A stretch of DNA of 64,000 bases from Puniceicoccales bacterium (GTDB lineage Bacteria > Verrucomicrobiota > Verrucomicrobiia > Opitutales > UBA953), in contig JAIRPL010000052.1 of the NCBI GenBank assembly GCA_031256995.1, positions 1 through 64,000 on the forward strand, written 5' to 3'. A program made the translations under genes and the position numbers. Below the pieces are notes generated by a model. It was given only the letters and a program-made list of their open reading frames with translations, made no database searches and was not told the origin of the DNA. Position 1 is the first letter of the stretch, and every line of letters begins with the position of its first letter. Below, piece by piece: positions 54,367-64,000 of this stretch.

Positions 54367-55560
54367 ATGTTTTCCAAACGTTTTCAGCAATGGCGGCTTG
54401 AGGATAATGTGTTTGCCCGAAAAGTGGCGGAGAAACGCGGCTTGGGCGAGACCCTGCTCGACCTCACGGACTCCAACCCCTCGCGTGTCGGGCTTGAGTG
54501 GCAAGCCTCCGCCTTGGCTGATGCCCTCAGCTCGCCAAAAAACGGCTTCTACGAACCCGTCCCGCAAGGTTTGCGCGCCTGCCGCGAGGCCGTGTCACAG
54601 TACTACCACGGGCACGGGGCGGACGTGCCGCCCGGGCGCATCCATCTTTGCGCCAGCACCAGCGAGGGCTACGCATGGACGCTGAAACTTCTGGCCGACC
54701 CGGGCGACAATGTCCTTGTCCCCGCGCCATCCTATCCCCTGCTGCAATTTCTCGCCGGCATGGAAAACGCCGTCGTCCTGCCCTACCCGCTGCGTTTCGC
54801 GAATGGACGCTGGTGCGTGGATGCCGGTGCCCTTGAAGCCGCTGTGACACCCCGCACCCGGGCCATCTTCTGCGTGACGCCGAACAATCCCACCGGGTCG
54901 GTGCTTGACGCGGACGACCGCGCCGCCCTTCGAGCCATCTCCCGGCGCCACGGCCTCCCCCTTGTCGTGGACGAGGTCTTCCTTGATTTTCCCGCCATTG
55001 ACGGCAGCCCGTCCAAGCCGCTGCCCTCCTGGGCCGGGGAGGACGCCGTCCCCCTGCTCGCCCTCAACGGCATGTCCAAGCTTGCCCTGCTTCCCCAGAT
55101 GAAACTTGGCTGGCTCGCCGTGGCCGGCCCCCCGGCTTGGCGCGATGAGGCGTGCAAGCGCCTGGAATTGATCGCCGACACCTACCTCTCCGTCAACACG
55201 CCCGTGCAGCACGCCGCGCCCTCATTTTTTGCCGGCGGTGCCGCGCGCGCCGCCGCGTTGCAAAGGCGGATTCATCAGAACGAGACACGGCTTCGCGAAT
55301 GGTGCGCCGCCGCGCCGCACCGCCCGCGCCTTCTCCGGCGTGAGGCGGGTTGGACGGCCATGCTTGCCCTGCCTCCCGGCTTGAACGAATCGATGGCGAC
55401 GCTCGACTTGCTCCAGCGTGGCGGGGTTCTCGTCCATCCCGGCTATTTTTACGACACGCCCGAGTGCGGCCCGGCGTTTTGGGTGATCAGCCTGGTCATT
55501 CCGCCCGAAACACTTGCCGCCGCCCTTCCGCGCATGGAGGAGACCTTGCTGCGGCTTTGA
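54367..55560 (+). CDS. PLP-dependent aminotransferase, class I/II
   Basis: A fold-type I aminotransferase of 397 residues in the cytoplasm. Visible features are the N-terminal LLDLTDSNPSRVGL, the cofactor-contacting Asn in FCVTPNNPTGSVLDAD, LPLVVDEVFLDF with the pyridine-ring Asp, and the Schiff-base Lys in LNGMSKLALLPQMKLGWLA. The last third has VHPGYFYDTP, equivalent to the substrate-binding C-terminal domain. The SNPSR start resembles alanine/aspartate-type aminotransferases, but the substrate cannot be fixed by eye. It stands alone with divergent and convergent neighbours. Confidence 0.9.
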   Translation: MFSKRFQQWRLEDNVFARKVAEKRGLGETLLDLTDSNPSRVGLEWQASALADALSSPKNGFYEPVPQGLRACREAVSQYYHGHGADVPPGRIHLCASTSEGYAWTLKLLADPGDNVLVPAPSYPLLQFLAGMENAVVLPYPLRFANGRWCVDAGALEAAVTPRTRAIFCVTPNNPTGSVLDADDRAALRAISRRHGLPLVVDEVFLDFPAIDGSPSKPLPSWAGEDAVPLLALNGMSKLALLPQMKLGWLAVAGPPAWRDEACKRLELIADTYLSVNTPVQHAAPSFFAGGAARAAALQRRIHQNETRLREWCAAAPHRPRLLRREAGWTAMLALPPGLNESMATLDLLQRGGVLVHPGYFYDTPECGPAFWVISLVIPPETLAAALPRMEETLLRL

Positions 55561-55589
55561 TCCTTGCCGGGGAGACGCGCCGGCGGGCA

Positions 55590-56495
55590 TCAGCGGACAC
55601 CAAGGCTTGGAAACAAGGCCTGGTAAGCCTCGGGAAGGGGGGAGTCGGCCAGAAAATGGACGGGGCGCTCGTTGTGCCTGAATCGCAGCTCCAGCGTGGC
55701 GGCATGGAGAAAGAGGCGGGAAAGGCGGGGGGCGGCCCTGGCCATTCGCCGATTCAACGAAAAATCGCCGTAAGTCTGGTCGCCAAGGATGGGGCGGCCG
55801 CGCAACGAGCACTGCACCCTCAGCTGGTGCATGCGCCCCGTGATCGGGCACAGGCGCAGCAGGGAAAGCGGGCCGGCGGCGGGATGGCGCGCGACTTCCA
55901 GGAATTCGTAGTTCGCCACGGACGGGATCCCGCTTGCGGAACGGACGGCGCGCAAGATGCCGCCGTGCTTTTGCTCGCGGGCGAGGCGGTCCTGCCAGCG
56001 GCCGCGGTTTGGAATGAGCGGGAGGCCTTTCACGACGGCATAATAAGTCTTTGCGACGGCCCCGCCATGCTCCCGGAAAAGCGCGCGGACAAGGTCGGCG
56101 AGCCTGGCGTCCTCCGTGGCCAGCACGAGGCCGCTCGTGGGTGAATCCAGCCGGTTGAGCAGATAAAGGCATCGGCCGCCGGGGAGCCGGTAGCACTCGG
56201 CCTCAAGATCGTAGGGCGCGCGCAGCAGCGCCTCCGGGGGGCGTTTTCCCTTGGCGTGCCGCTTTTCCGTGCTGGCGTGCCATCCGGCGCCGTTTTGCAA
56301 GCCGCCATCGGCGCGGCGCATTTCCGCGCCACCCCCCTGGTTGGGGTGCGAGACAATGCCCTCCGGCTTGTCCAAGGCGAGCAGGCCGCATTTGTGCAGC
56401 ACGGCAATGCGAACCCCCGGGCCGAGCGGCAGACCGTCGGAGCCTTCCGCGGCATCGGATGGCGTGGATTGGGTTCCGGCGTCTGGGGGACTCAT
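55590..56495 (-). CDS. RluA-family RNA pseudouridine synthase
   Basis: Isomerises uridine to pseudouridine in rRNA or tRNA. The 301-residue product has motif I (LLALDKPEGIVSHPN), the catalytic Asp in LYLLNRLDSPTSGLVLA, YYAVVKGLP, and the RluA-type motif III LCPITGRMHQLRVQCSLRG followed by PILGDQTYGD. There is no S4 domain; the N-terminal 25 residues are polar. The position modified is not predictable. Its ATG overlaps the epimerase stop by four bases (ATGA), so the two are translationally coupled. Confidence 0.93.
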   Translation of the reverse strand: MSPPDAGTQSTPSDAAEGSDGLPLGPGVRIAVLHKCGLLALDKPEGIVSHPNQGGGAEMRRADGGLQNGAGWHASTEKRHAKGKRPPEALLRAPYDLEAECYRLPGGRCLYLLNRLDSPTSGLVLATEDARLADLVRALFREHGGAVAKTYYAVVKGLPLIPNRGRWQDRLAREQKHGGILRAVRSASGIPSVANYEFLEVARHPAAGPLSLLRLCPITGRMHQLRVQCSLRGRPILGDQTYGDFSLNRRMARAAPRLSRLFLHAATLELRFRHNERPVHFLADSPLPEAYQALFPSLGVR

Positions 56496-57406
56496 CGTTC
56501 GGCGTAAGCCTGGATGGTGGCCGCGAGGCCGGAGTCAAAGTCGTGGGCCGGTCTCCAGCCGGCCGCCCGCAACTTGTCCGCACAGGCAAGGGAGTGCCGC
56601 ACATCGCCCGCGCGCGGGGGGGTGTGGACAATGCGCGATGCCGAGCCGGCCAGCGTGGCGATCGTTGTGGCGAGGGCGTTGATGGATGTCGGCCTGCCGT
56701 ATCCGGCGTTAAAGACCCCGTGCAGGCCGGGTGTCTCCGCCGCAAAAGCCAGCGCGCCGACAATGTCCTTCACATAGATGAAATCCCGCGTCTGGCCGCC
56801 ATCGCCGTGGATCTCGATGTCCGCCCCGTCCAAGGCCTTTTCAATGAAGGCCGGGACGGCGGCGGCATATGCGCCACGCGGGTCCTGCCGTGGGCCGAAC
56901 ACATTGAAAAACCGGATGCTCGCGGTCTCCAGTCGCCCTTCCTTGGTGAAAATCTCATTATAATACTCTCCCGCCAGCTTGGTGACGGCGTACGGGCTGC
57001 GCGGCGCGGGTGGCGCGTCCTCCGGGGTCGGCACCGGCGGGGAGTAGCCGTAAACGGCCGCCGAGCTGGCAAAAACCAACTTTTGGACCCCGGCGGCGGC
57101 GGCGGCCTCCAGGACATTCAAGTGGCCGCGCCCATTGATCTCGTCGCACAGCAGCGGGCAGGACATGGATTCGGGGACGCTCACCAGGGCCGCCAGGTGA
57201 AAGACAAAATCCACATCGCGCATCGCATCACGCACAATGGCGGCGTCCTCGACCCCGCCATGCAAAAACTCAACCCGGAACCCCGAAAGATTGGCCACGC
57301 GCCCTGTCCGCAGATTATCTAGTACACGCACCTCCGCCCGCCCTTGGAAATGCTCCACAATGTGGCTTCCAATAAATCCCGCTCCCCCGGTCACGAGTAT
57401 CCTCAT
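56492..57406 (-). CDS. NAD-dependent sugar-nucleotide epimerase/dehydratase
   Basis: An extended short-chain dehydrogenase of 304 residues. The Rossmann motif is MRILVTGGAGFIGSH, the catalytic triad includes Ser in VFASSAAVYG and Tyr139/Lys143 in SPYAVTKLAGEYY, and RFFNVFGPRQDP plus GDGGQTRDFIYVKDI mark the UDP-sugar binding part. This fits UDP-glucose/UDP-GlcNAc 4-epimerase-like enzymes, which supply activated sugars for surface glycans. The ATG at 57406 begins exactly at the Rossmann strand; the open frame starts earlier at 57445. It is the first gene of an overlapping pair with the pseudouridine synthase. Confidence 0.92.
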   Translation of the reverse strand: MRILVTGGAGFIGSHIVEHFQGRAEVRVLDNLRTGRVANLSGFRVEFLHGGVEDAAIVRDAMRDVDFVFHLAALVSVPESMSCPLLCDEINGRGHLNVLEAAAAAGVQKLVFASSAAVYGYSPPVPTPEDAPPAPRSPYAVTKLAGEYYNEIFTKEGRLETASIRFFNVFGPRQDPRGAYAAAVPAFIEKALDGADIEIHGDGGQTRDFIYVKDIVGALAFAAETPGLHGVFNAGYGRPTSINALATTIATLAGSASRIVHTPPRAGDVRHSLACADKLRAAGWRPAHDFDSGLAATIQAYAER

Positions 57407-57692
57407 ACGCGCCCCATCATCCCATGCCCTCCCAAGGCCACGCAACGCCAGAAGCGTCCCGCCCCGCCTTTCCTTGCCGCCATTTCCCTTGCCCTGTCCC
57501 GATCGTTTCGCACCTTTCCGGCACCTCCGGTTCCAAGCGTCGGCGGCGCCCTGCCATCGCGCGTGCGCCGTGCAAGCATCGGCTCATTCCGCCAGGCATG
57601 CAATCGCGCGGGACCGCATCCTTGCGACGCGATAGGCACGCCCCAGGCGGAAAGGCGCAAGGAACCAACACCAATTCACGCACACGACACCA

Positions 57693-60269
57693 ATGAGCGA
57701 ATACGCCGAAAACGAAAAACTCTCCACGACGAACATCACTGAAATCATGCAGACGGCTTACATTGACTACTCAATGTCCGTCATCGTGTCGCGCGCCCTT
57801 CCAGATGCCCGTGACGGCCTCAAGCCCGTCCAGCGCCGCATTCTCTACGCCATGCTCCGCGAGGGATTGCTCCACAACCGCCCGTTTTCCAAGTGCGCCG
57901 GCGTTGTCGGCGAGGTGCTCAAGCGCTACCATCCCCATGGTGACGCCTCCGTCTATGACGCCCTCGTGCGCCTCGCCCAGGACTGGATAATGCGTTATCC
58001 GCTCGTCATGCCGCAGGGCAATTTCGGCTCCATTGAGGGCGACCCGCCCGCCGCCTACCGTTACACAGAGGCCAAGCTCGCGGAAATTTCCAGCGAGATC
58101 CTTGCCGACATTGACGAGGACACCGTGGATTTCGTCCCCAATTACAACGAATCCACCACCGAGCCGACCGTCCTCCCCTGCCGCCTCCCGCAGCTTCTGA
58201 TGAATGGCTCCACGGGGATCGCCGTCGGGATGGCCACCAACATCCCGCCGCACAATCTCGGGGAGCTTGTTGCCGCCACCTGCGCCCTCATGGACAACCC
58301 CAACCTGTCCTTTGAGGAACTCGAAAAAATCGTCCTCGGCCCGGATTTTCCCACCGGCGGCATCATCAACGGGCGTGACGCCATTTCGCAGTACATCCGC
58401 ACCGGGCGCGCCATTGTCAAAGTCCGCGGCGTCGCCCACACCGAGGAAATCAAGGGCGGCAAGGAGCAGATCGTCATCACCGAGCTTCCCTACAACGTCA
58501 ACCGCGCCGCGTTTGTCGCGCAAATTGGCGACCTCATCAAAGAGAAGGTCATTGATGAGGTGTCCGATCTTCGCAACGAGTCCGACGAGAATTGCCGGGT
58601 TGTCCTCGAGCTGAAGCGTGGTGAAACCCCGCGCGTGGTCATCAACAAGCTCTACAAGCACACCCCCTTGGAAGGCAGTTTCGGCGTCATCCTGCTCGCC
58701 CTGGACAAACGCCGTCCAAAGCAGATGAACCTCCGCGAAATGCTCCAATGCTTCATCGAGCACCGCCGCGAAGTCACTGTCCGCCGCACCCGGTTCCGGC
58801 TCCAAAAAGCCGAGGATCGCGCCCATATCCTTGAGGGATTCCTCATCGCGCTGCGCAATCTCGATGATTTTGTGAAAATCATCCGCGCCAGCGCCAGCCG
58901 TGACGAGGCCCGCGAACGCCTCATGGCCAAATACCCCATCAGCGAGCGCCAGACCAATGCCATCCTCGATCTCCGGCTCTATCAACTCACAGGCCTCGAG
59001 CGTGAGAAAATCGAGGCGGAATACCGCGAGGTCCTCGCGGCCATTGAGGAACTCAAATCCATCCTCGAGAACGAGCACAAGCTGCTCACCCTCATCAAGA
59101 CGGAGCTTCGCGACGCCGCCAAAAAATACGAAACCCCGCGCCGCACCCGCATTCAGACCGCGGAGGGTGAGTTGCGCATGGAGGATGTCATCGCCAACGA
59201 GGGTTGCATCATCACCATCTCCCACAATGGATTCATCAAACGCACCGCTGTCTCCGCCTACCGGTCCCAGCGCCGTGGTGGCAAAGGTCTCATTGGCACA
59301 GACACTTACGAGGAGGATTTCATTGAGCACCTCTTCACCGCCTCCACGCATGACACCGTGATGTTCTTCATGAGCTCGGGCCGCGTCTACGTGGAGAAAG
59401 CCTACGAGATCCCGGAGGGTGCCCGCGCCGCCAAGGGACGCTCCCTCGCCAACGTGCTTGAGCTGCAATCCAATGAAAAACTGGCCGCGATGGTTTGCAT
59501 CAAGGAATTCAGCGACGACCGCTACCTTGTTTTTGCCACCAAAAACGGCCAGGTCAAAAAAACCCGCCTCAGCGAATACGCGAACTGCAGACGCAACGGC
59601 ATCAAGGCGGTGAACATCAAGGATGGCGACGAGCTTATCGGCGTGAAACTCACCGCGGACTCAGGCGAAATCGTCCTCGTCTCCACCCACGGCATGGCAA
59701 TCCGGTTCCCGGTCTATGACGACGCCTCCGACGAAGAGGATGTGGACGACGATAACGGCGAGGACGATGCCAACGGCACGAAACACCCTCGGGGCGTCCG
59801 CCCGATGGGCCGCGCGGCCGCCGGTGTTCGCGGCATGAAGCTGGCCAAGGACGACACCGTCTGCGGCATGGAAATCGTGGATCCAACCTGCACCATGCTC
59901 ATAGGCGCCAGCAACGGCCTTGGCAAACGCACCCCCTACGACGATGATGCCGGCCCCATCTACCGCATCCAGTCCCGCGGCGGCAAGGGAATCATCACCA
60001 TGAGGACCAAGGCCGGCGCCCATGTCGTCGGCGCCCTCAGTGTGCACGACGACGATGAAGTCATGCTCCTTACCAAAAATGGACAAGCCATCCGCACGCG
60101 CGTCAAAGAAATCCGCCTGACGGGTCGCATCGCCCAAGGGGTCCGCCTGATGAATCTCGCCGAAGGCGAAACCATCATCGCCCTCTGCAAGGTCGTCCGG
60201 ACAGACGAGGACACTGAAACCGCCAAAAATCAAACAGCGGATGACGCCGGCGATGAAAATGGCGCATAG
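57693..60269 (+). CDS. gyrA: DNA gyrase subunit A
   Basis: The DNA breakage-rejoining subunit of gyrase, introducing negative supercoils with GyrB. The 858-residue product has the catalytic Tyr124 in AAYRYTEAKLA, KPVQRRILYAM at the N-gate, and the GyrA box QRRGGKG in the C-terminal pinwheel, so it is gyrase rather than ParC. The quinolone region reads HPHGDASVYDALV: Ala85 replaces the Ser83 of E. coli, while Asp89 keeps Asp87. An acidic insertion (SDEEDVDDDNGEDD, about residue 680) lies between blades. No Shine-Dalgarno site is obvious. gyrB is not adjacent. Confidence 0.97.
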   Translation: MSEYAENEKLSTTNITEIMQTAYIDYSMSVIVSRALPDARDGLKPVQRRILYAMLREGLLHNRPFSKCAGVVGEVLKRYHPHGDASVYDALVRLAQDWIMRYPLVMPQGNFGSIEGDPPAAYRYTEAKLAEISSEILADIDEDTVDFVPNYNESTTEPTVLPCRLPQLLMNGSTGIAVGMATNIPPHNLGELVAATCALMDNPNLSFEELEKIVLGPDFPTGGIINGRDAISQYIRTGRAIVKVRGVAHTEEIKGGKEQIVITELPYNVNRAAFVAQIGDLIKEKVIDEVSDLRNESDENCRVVLELKRGETPRVVINKLYKHTPLEGSFGVILLALDKRRPKQMNLREMLQCFIEHRREVTVRRTRFRLQKAEDRAHILEGFLIALRNLDDFVKIIRASASRDEARERLMAKYPISERQTNAILDLRLYQLTGLEREKIEAEYREVLAAIEELKSILENEHKLLTLIKTELRDAAKKYETPRRTRIQTAEGELRMEDVIANEGCIITISHNGFIKRTAVSAYRSQRRGGKGLIGTDTYEEDFIEHLFTASTHDTVMFFMSSGRVYVEKAYEIPEGARAAKGRSLANVLELQSNEKLAAMVCIKEFSDDRYLVFATKNGQVKKTRLSEYANCRRNGIKAVNIKDGDELIGVKLTADSGEIVLVSTHGMAIRFPVYDDASDEEDVDDDNGEDDANGTKHPRGVRPMGRAAAGVRGMKLAKDDTVCGMEIVDPTCTMLIGASNGLGKRTPYDDDAGPIYRIQSRGGKGIITMRTKAGAHVVGALSVHDDDEVMLLTKNGQAIRTRVKEIRLTGRIAQGVRLMNLAEGETIIALCKVVRTDEDTETAKNQTADDAGDENGA

Positions 60270-60301
60270 CCGTCCCGGAAAACAGAAAGTTCGGCACGAT
60301 C

Positions 60302-60337
60302 ACACCCTCTCCAGAAAACACCTTGGAGGGGGTGTTT
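60302..60337 (+). terminator. Stem-loop terminator after gyrA
   Basis: ACACCCTCTCCA (60302-60313) pairs with TGGAGGGGGTGT (60324-60335), twelve pairs including one T-G wobble, with a ten-base loop. It starts 33 bp after the gyrA stop and is followed by TTGATTAT, a short T-rich end. This is the best terminator-like structure in the window. Confidence 0.65.
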
Positions 60338-61803
60338 GATTATCAGGAAAGTTGGTTTGCGTCCGCAAGTGCGCAAACGCGATGAGATCCCGGATGTTTT
60401 GGCGGCGCGCGACGAATGTTCCCGCGAGGAATTCGCGGGAGAATGGATCGTGAAATTCTGTCGTTGCGGGGGATGTTTTCCGCAAAATATTCAGGCATGA
60501 AGCTTGTCGCGGATGTTGCGGTGACCAAAAGACGAAGTCCGACGCAGGAATCCCTCAATTTCATTCCCGGATTTTGCGTTTTTCCCCCGGTGTTTTTTTG
60601 GAGAAAAAACCGGCGCCTCCACCTGTTCAGAAAGAATGGAAAGAAAACGATGTCCTTATCTGTTGATAATTTTAAGTTATTTATTCATAACGGGATAAAT
60701 CAGTATTGTGATTCTTGTTTCATTCCTTGTCCCCATCGGTCTCGGATTTTTCTAATCGTTTTTTCAATGTTGGCCCGGTGGTTTTTTTTGAAATTGGATC
60801 CTCGCATGTGAAAAGAAGCGAATGGCGATAAAATCAGAGGAATTTTATTGCTGTTCCGCTCCATGCTTTGTCATTCAAGTCTCATTTGAATGAAACAGGC
60901 GGACGTTTTGTCCAACACGCAATCGCGCAAAGGGCGGAACATGGTCGGAAATGAGAAAGCATGCGTCTCCCGCGCATTGGAAAAACAGCCCTCGGATGCG
61001 CCATGGAAATGAGACAAATTCCAAGCATTTTTCCAGCCGCAAGGATTGAAATCAAACTTGTTGCCACAGCTGCTGGATGAAGGTTGGAAAATATTGGGAT
61101 TGCGGCGGGATTTCCTTCGGCGGGAAAAACGATCCTCTGAGATTTATCTGCGATTATTTCCATCCATGGAAAATTCCTGAATCCAAGGATGAAGGCCTCG
61201 TTCAAAACGGCAAAAATGGATGAGGTTGATCGCGATCGGTGACTTGCAGGGGATCGCGGAAAAGATGGCAATAAAAGGAAAAAATGCCGCAATCTTGTGC
61301 GCGCGTTGCGCGACCGCGACTCCTGACGTCCATTTATCATCAACACGTCCATTTCCGCGACAATTCATGCCCAATTTCATCGATTTTCGGCAGGTTTTTT
61401 CCATGCCGGGCAGGTGAAAAATCGGAAACCTCCCCCTGATTTGCCCCAAGGCAGAAGCGGGACGGCGGGAAACAAGAGAGATGTGAAAAGGGGTAATTCA
61501 GGCAGGCAGGAGTGGGGGCGTGAATCTCTTCCGGTTTTGATTCAGAAACCCTCCTGGGTGCTGGGACCCGTCCGCAGCGCCGTCACTGCGTCCGCCGGCC
61601 TGTCATTTCCCGTTTGCAGCCCGAAAATAGCCCGCCGTTCCCGCCGCCATCCCCATGTGTGCGCCGCATCCCAAGCCTCTCGCGGCCCCTGTCCGCGCTG
61701 CGTAAAAACCGCCAAGGAAGCCAAAAATAGTTCTTGCGTCCATCTGGCAAGCCCGCATTTTCTCCGCCCCTTTCAATACCTTCGAGCACCACCAGCCACT
61801 TCC
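60338..61803. other. 1.5-kb gap between gyrA and rpoC
   Basis: No frame on either strand has a recognisable product, and the region is clearly richer in A/T than the genes around it, especially 60640-60870. The last 300 bp before rpoC are GC-richer. No tRNA, rRNA, tmRNA, SRP or RNase P RNA signature was seen, nor the 3' end of rpoB. It must contain the rpoC promoter and may hold a long leader, a regulatory RNA or a decayed insertion. Confidence 0.4.
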
Positions 61804-64000
61804 ATGACAAGCGCCGAAACCTCCGAACTCCTCAACTCTGAGAAGGAGCAGTCTTTTGACTATGTCTCCATCTCCATCGCCGCCCCGGAAACAATCCGCC
61901 AGTGGTCCAAAGGCGAGGTCCGGAATCCGGAGACCATCAACTACCGCACGTTCAAGCCGGAGCCGGGCGGGCTTTTCTGCCAGAAGATATTCGGCCCTGT
62001 GCGTGACTATGAATGCGCTTGCGGCAAGTATAAACGTATCAAATTCAAGGGTGTTGTGTGCGACCGTTGCGGTGTCGAGGTCACGATGTCACGCGTGCGC
62101 CGCGAGCGCATGGGCCACATTGAGCTGTCCGTTCCCGTGGCGCACATTTGGTTCTTGAAGTCGCTCCCGAGCCGCCTCGGCCTGTTGCTGGACATGACCG
62201 CCCGCCAGCTTGAGTCCGTCATCTACTACGAAAAATATCTTGTGGTGGACCCGGGGAAGACGCCCCTTGACCCAAAGCAGATCCTCACCGAGCAGGAATA
62301 CCAGCAGGCCATCTCCGAGTATGGCGATGATGCCTTTGTGGCCAAGATGGGCGCCGAGGCGCTTGGCGACCTGTTGCGCAAGATGGAGCTGGATGAGGTG
62401 ACGAAGGAATTGCAGGAGCAGATCCAGACCACGCGCTCGAAGCAGATCAAGAAGAAGGTGGCGCGCCGCTTGAAAATCATCCAAGGGTTCATCGCATCGG
62501 GCAACAAACCGGAGTGGATGATCCTGCAGACCCTGCCGGTCATTCCGCCCGACCTGCGTCCGCTTGTGCCATTGGAGGGAGGTCGTTTCGCCACGTCGGA
62601 CTTGAATGATCTCTACCGCCGCGTCATCAACCGTAACAACCGCTTGCGCAGTCTGTTGCAGCTAAAAACGCCCGATGTCATCATCAACAACGAAAAGCGC
62701 ATGTTGCAGGAGGCCGTGGACGCGCTGTTTGACAATGGCCGCCATGGCCGTCCGGTGACGGGCGCGGGCAATCGCCCCTTGAAATCCCTCTCCGACATGC
62801 TCAAGGGCAAACAAGGGCGCTTCCGTCAAAACTTGCTCGGCAAACGCGTGGACTACTCCGGGCGCTCCGTCATTGTCATCGGTCCGGAGCTGAAATTGCA
62901 CCAGTGCGGACTGCCAAAGAAGATGGCCCTCGTGCTTTTCGAGCCGTTCATCATCCGGCGCCTTAAGGAGCTTGGTTTCATCCACACCGTGCGCGGCGCC
63001 CGAAAGATGATAGAGAAAAAATCCCCCGAGGTGTGGGACATCCTTGAGGAGGTCACCAAGGGGCATCCGGTGCTCCTCAACCGCGCGCCCACCTTGCACC
63101 GCCTTTCCATCCAGGCCTTTGAACCCGTGCTCATCGAGGGCGACGCCATCCGCCTCCACCCACTCACCTGCACAGCCTATAATGCGGACTTTGACGGAGA
63201 CCAGATGGCCGTGCACGTCCCTCTGTCCAGCGAGGCGATCATGGAATGCAAGCTCCTGATGCTTGCCACAAACAACATTTTCTCTCCCTCGTCCGGCAAA
63301 CCGATTTTGACGCCCTCCCAGGACATCGTGCTCGGCTCCTACTACCTCACCTACGAGCCGACCGCAAAACCCGAGGCAAACCACCGTGTCCCCATCATCA
63401 CCAGCGTCCGTGAGGCCCAATTTGCGGAGATTGAGGGTGCCTTGCACTTTCACGACTGGGTGGACTATGTGAACCCCGACTACGGCAAGAAGACCATCTA
63501 CGGGAAGCCGGACACCAAGCTCATCCGCACCACCGTCGGGCGCATCATCTTCAACACAATCTGGCCCGAAGGCATGGGTTTTGCCAATTTCCCGGTCAAA
63601 AAAGGCCAGATTGGGGACCTCATTCTCAACACCTACCGCCTTGTCGGCAAGGAAGCCTCCATCTCCGTGCTCGACGCCCTCAAGGAAATGGGCTTCAAAA
63701 TCGCCACCCGCGCCGGCATCTCCATTGGCATCGGGGACATGATTTTCCCGAAGGGCAAGGACGACATCATCAAGAAATCCCGCGTCAAGGTGGATGAGGT
63801 TGAAAACCAGTACAAGAAAGGCATCATCACCTCCATTGAGCGCGGCAACAGGGTCACCGAGCTGTGGACGGCCGCGACCGACGAAATCGCCGCCAGCGTC
63901 TTCAAAACACTCGAAACCTCCGCCACCCGTGCCGGAAAACGCAAGTTTGAGGGCGCCGATGATCCGCGCAACCAAGGCCGCTGGCTCATCAACCCCGTGT
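61804..64000 (+). CDS. rpoC: RNA polymerase beta' subunit, 5' part
   Basis: The largest RNA polymerase subunit, forming the clamp and catalytic centre. The first 732 codons are present; the gene continues beyond the right edge. The clamp zinc site is formed by Cys71, Cys73, Cys86 and Cys89 ([19 protein letters not shown]). The double-psi barrel carries the Mg-binding [12 protein letters not shown] at about residue 460, preceded by [16 protein letters not shown]. The lid and switch regions ([16 protein letters not shown]) are intact. The ATG at 61804 gives the standard N-terminus. rpoB is not upstream; gyrA and a 1.5-kb gap are, so rpoC has its own promoter here. Confidence 0.97.
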   Translation, partial: MTSAETSELLNSEKEQSFDYVSISIAAPETIRQWSKGEVRNPETINYRTFKPEPGGLFCQKIFGPVRDYECACGKYKRIKFKGVVCDRCGVEVTMSRVRRERMGHIELSVPVAHIWFLKSLPSRLGLLLDMTARQLESVIYYEKYLVVDPGKTPLDPKQILTEQEYQQAISEYGDDAFVAKMGAEALGDLLRKMELDEVTKELQEQIQTTRSKQIKKKVARRLKIIQGFIASGNKPEWMILQTLPVIPPDLRPLVPLEGGRFATSDLNDLYRRVINRNNRLRSLLQLKTPDVIINNEKRMLQEAVDALFDNGRHGRPVTGAGNRPLKSLSDMLKGKQGRFRQNLLGKRVDYSGRSVIVIGPELKLHQCGLPKKMALVLFEPFIIRRLKELGFIHTVRGARKMIEKKSPEVWDILEEVTKGHPVLLNRAPTLHRLSIQAFEPVLIEGDAIRLHPLTCTAYNADFDGDQMAVHVPLSSEAIMECKLLMLATNNIFSPSSGKPILTPSQDIVLGSYYLTYEPTAKPEANHRVPIITSVREAQFAEIEGALHFHDWVDYVNPDYGKKTIYGKPDTKLIRTTVGRIIFNTIWPEGMGFANFPVKKGQIGDLILNTYRLVGKEASISVLDALKEMGFKIATRAGISIGIGDMIFPKGKDDIIKKSRVKVDEVENQYKKGIITSIERGNRVTELWTAATDEIAASVFKTLETSATRAGKRKFEGADDPRNQGRWLINPV

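Noticed and set aside
60338-61803. tmRNA, SRP RNA or RNase P RNA in the rpoC upstream gap
   Set aside because: None of their conserved core sequences was found on either strand by eye.

Overview
The window reads as chromosomal DNA of a GC-rich Gram-negative bacterium, most likely a member of the Verrucomicrobiota close to Opitutaceae. This is an inference from very large autotransporters built from autotransporter-associated beta-strand repeats, an SHD1-like secreted protein, a DUF4838-type protein, a DksA-like protein fused to an Ala/Lys/Pro-rich tail, Rho with a long disordered N-terminus, and start codons often preceded by pyrimidine-rich tracts rather than Shine-Dalgarno sequences. No marker such as 16S rRNA is present to prove it.

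Layout. 1-2.6 kb: a reverse-strand partial gene leaving the left edge, tRNA-Gln(TTG), and a reverse pair trpA-pyrB. 2.75-22.4 kb: a forward block encoding a secreted SHD1-like protein, a membrane-anchored PEGA-like protein, and two tandem paralogous giant autotransporters (3204 and 2346 aa). 22.6-33.3 kb: forward housekeeping genes uppS, yidC, a soluble GAF-GAF histidine kinase, an ABC-F ATPase (uup), tilS and ftsH. 33.4-41.2 kb: reverse genes for a MATE exporter, an RDD protein, a tRNA-dihydrouridine synthase, the DksA-like protein and Rho. 41.2-43.1 kb: a long stretch without a convincing gene, holding short repeats. 43.1-47.6 kb: a Wzm/Wzt-type polysaccharide ABC exporter followed by a secreted DUF4838-type protein. 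47.7-52.0 kb: a third, reverse autotransporter. 52.3-57.4 kb: small reverse genes (ASCH-like, TPR, FmdB zinc ribbon), a forward aminotransferase, and an overlapping reverse pair (sugar-nucleotide epimerase and RluA-type pseudouridine synthase). 57.7-64.0 kb: gyrA, a 1.5-kb gap without genes, and the 5' part of rpoC.

Biologically the window is mostly cell-envelope work: undecaprenyl carrier synthesis, membrane-protein insertion (YidC) and quality control (FtsH), polysaccharide export, and three very large surface or secreted beta-helix proteins. It also carries core information-processing genes (gyrA, rpoC, rho, tilS, dus, rlu, tRNA-Gln). The points most worth a second look are the tandem giant autotransporters with a helical insertion and recurrent Asp-Pro-x-Thr-Gly turns, the separation of rpoC from rpoB, the decayed zinc finger in the DksA-like protein, the Q/N/G-rich Rho, and a possible decayed CRISPR-like repeat series near 42.3-42.6 kb.
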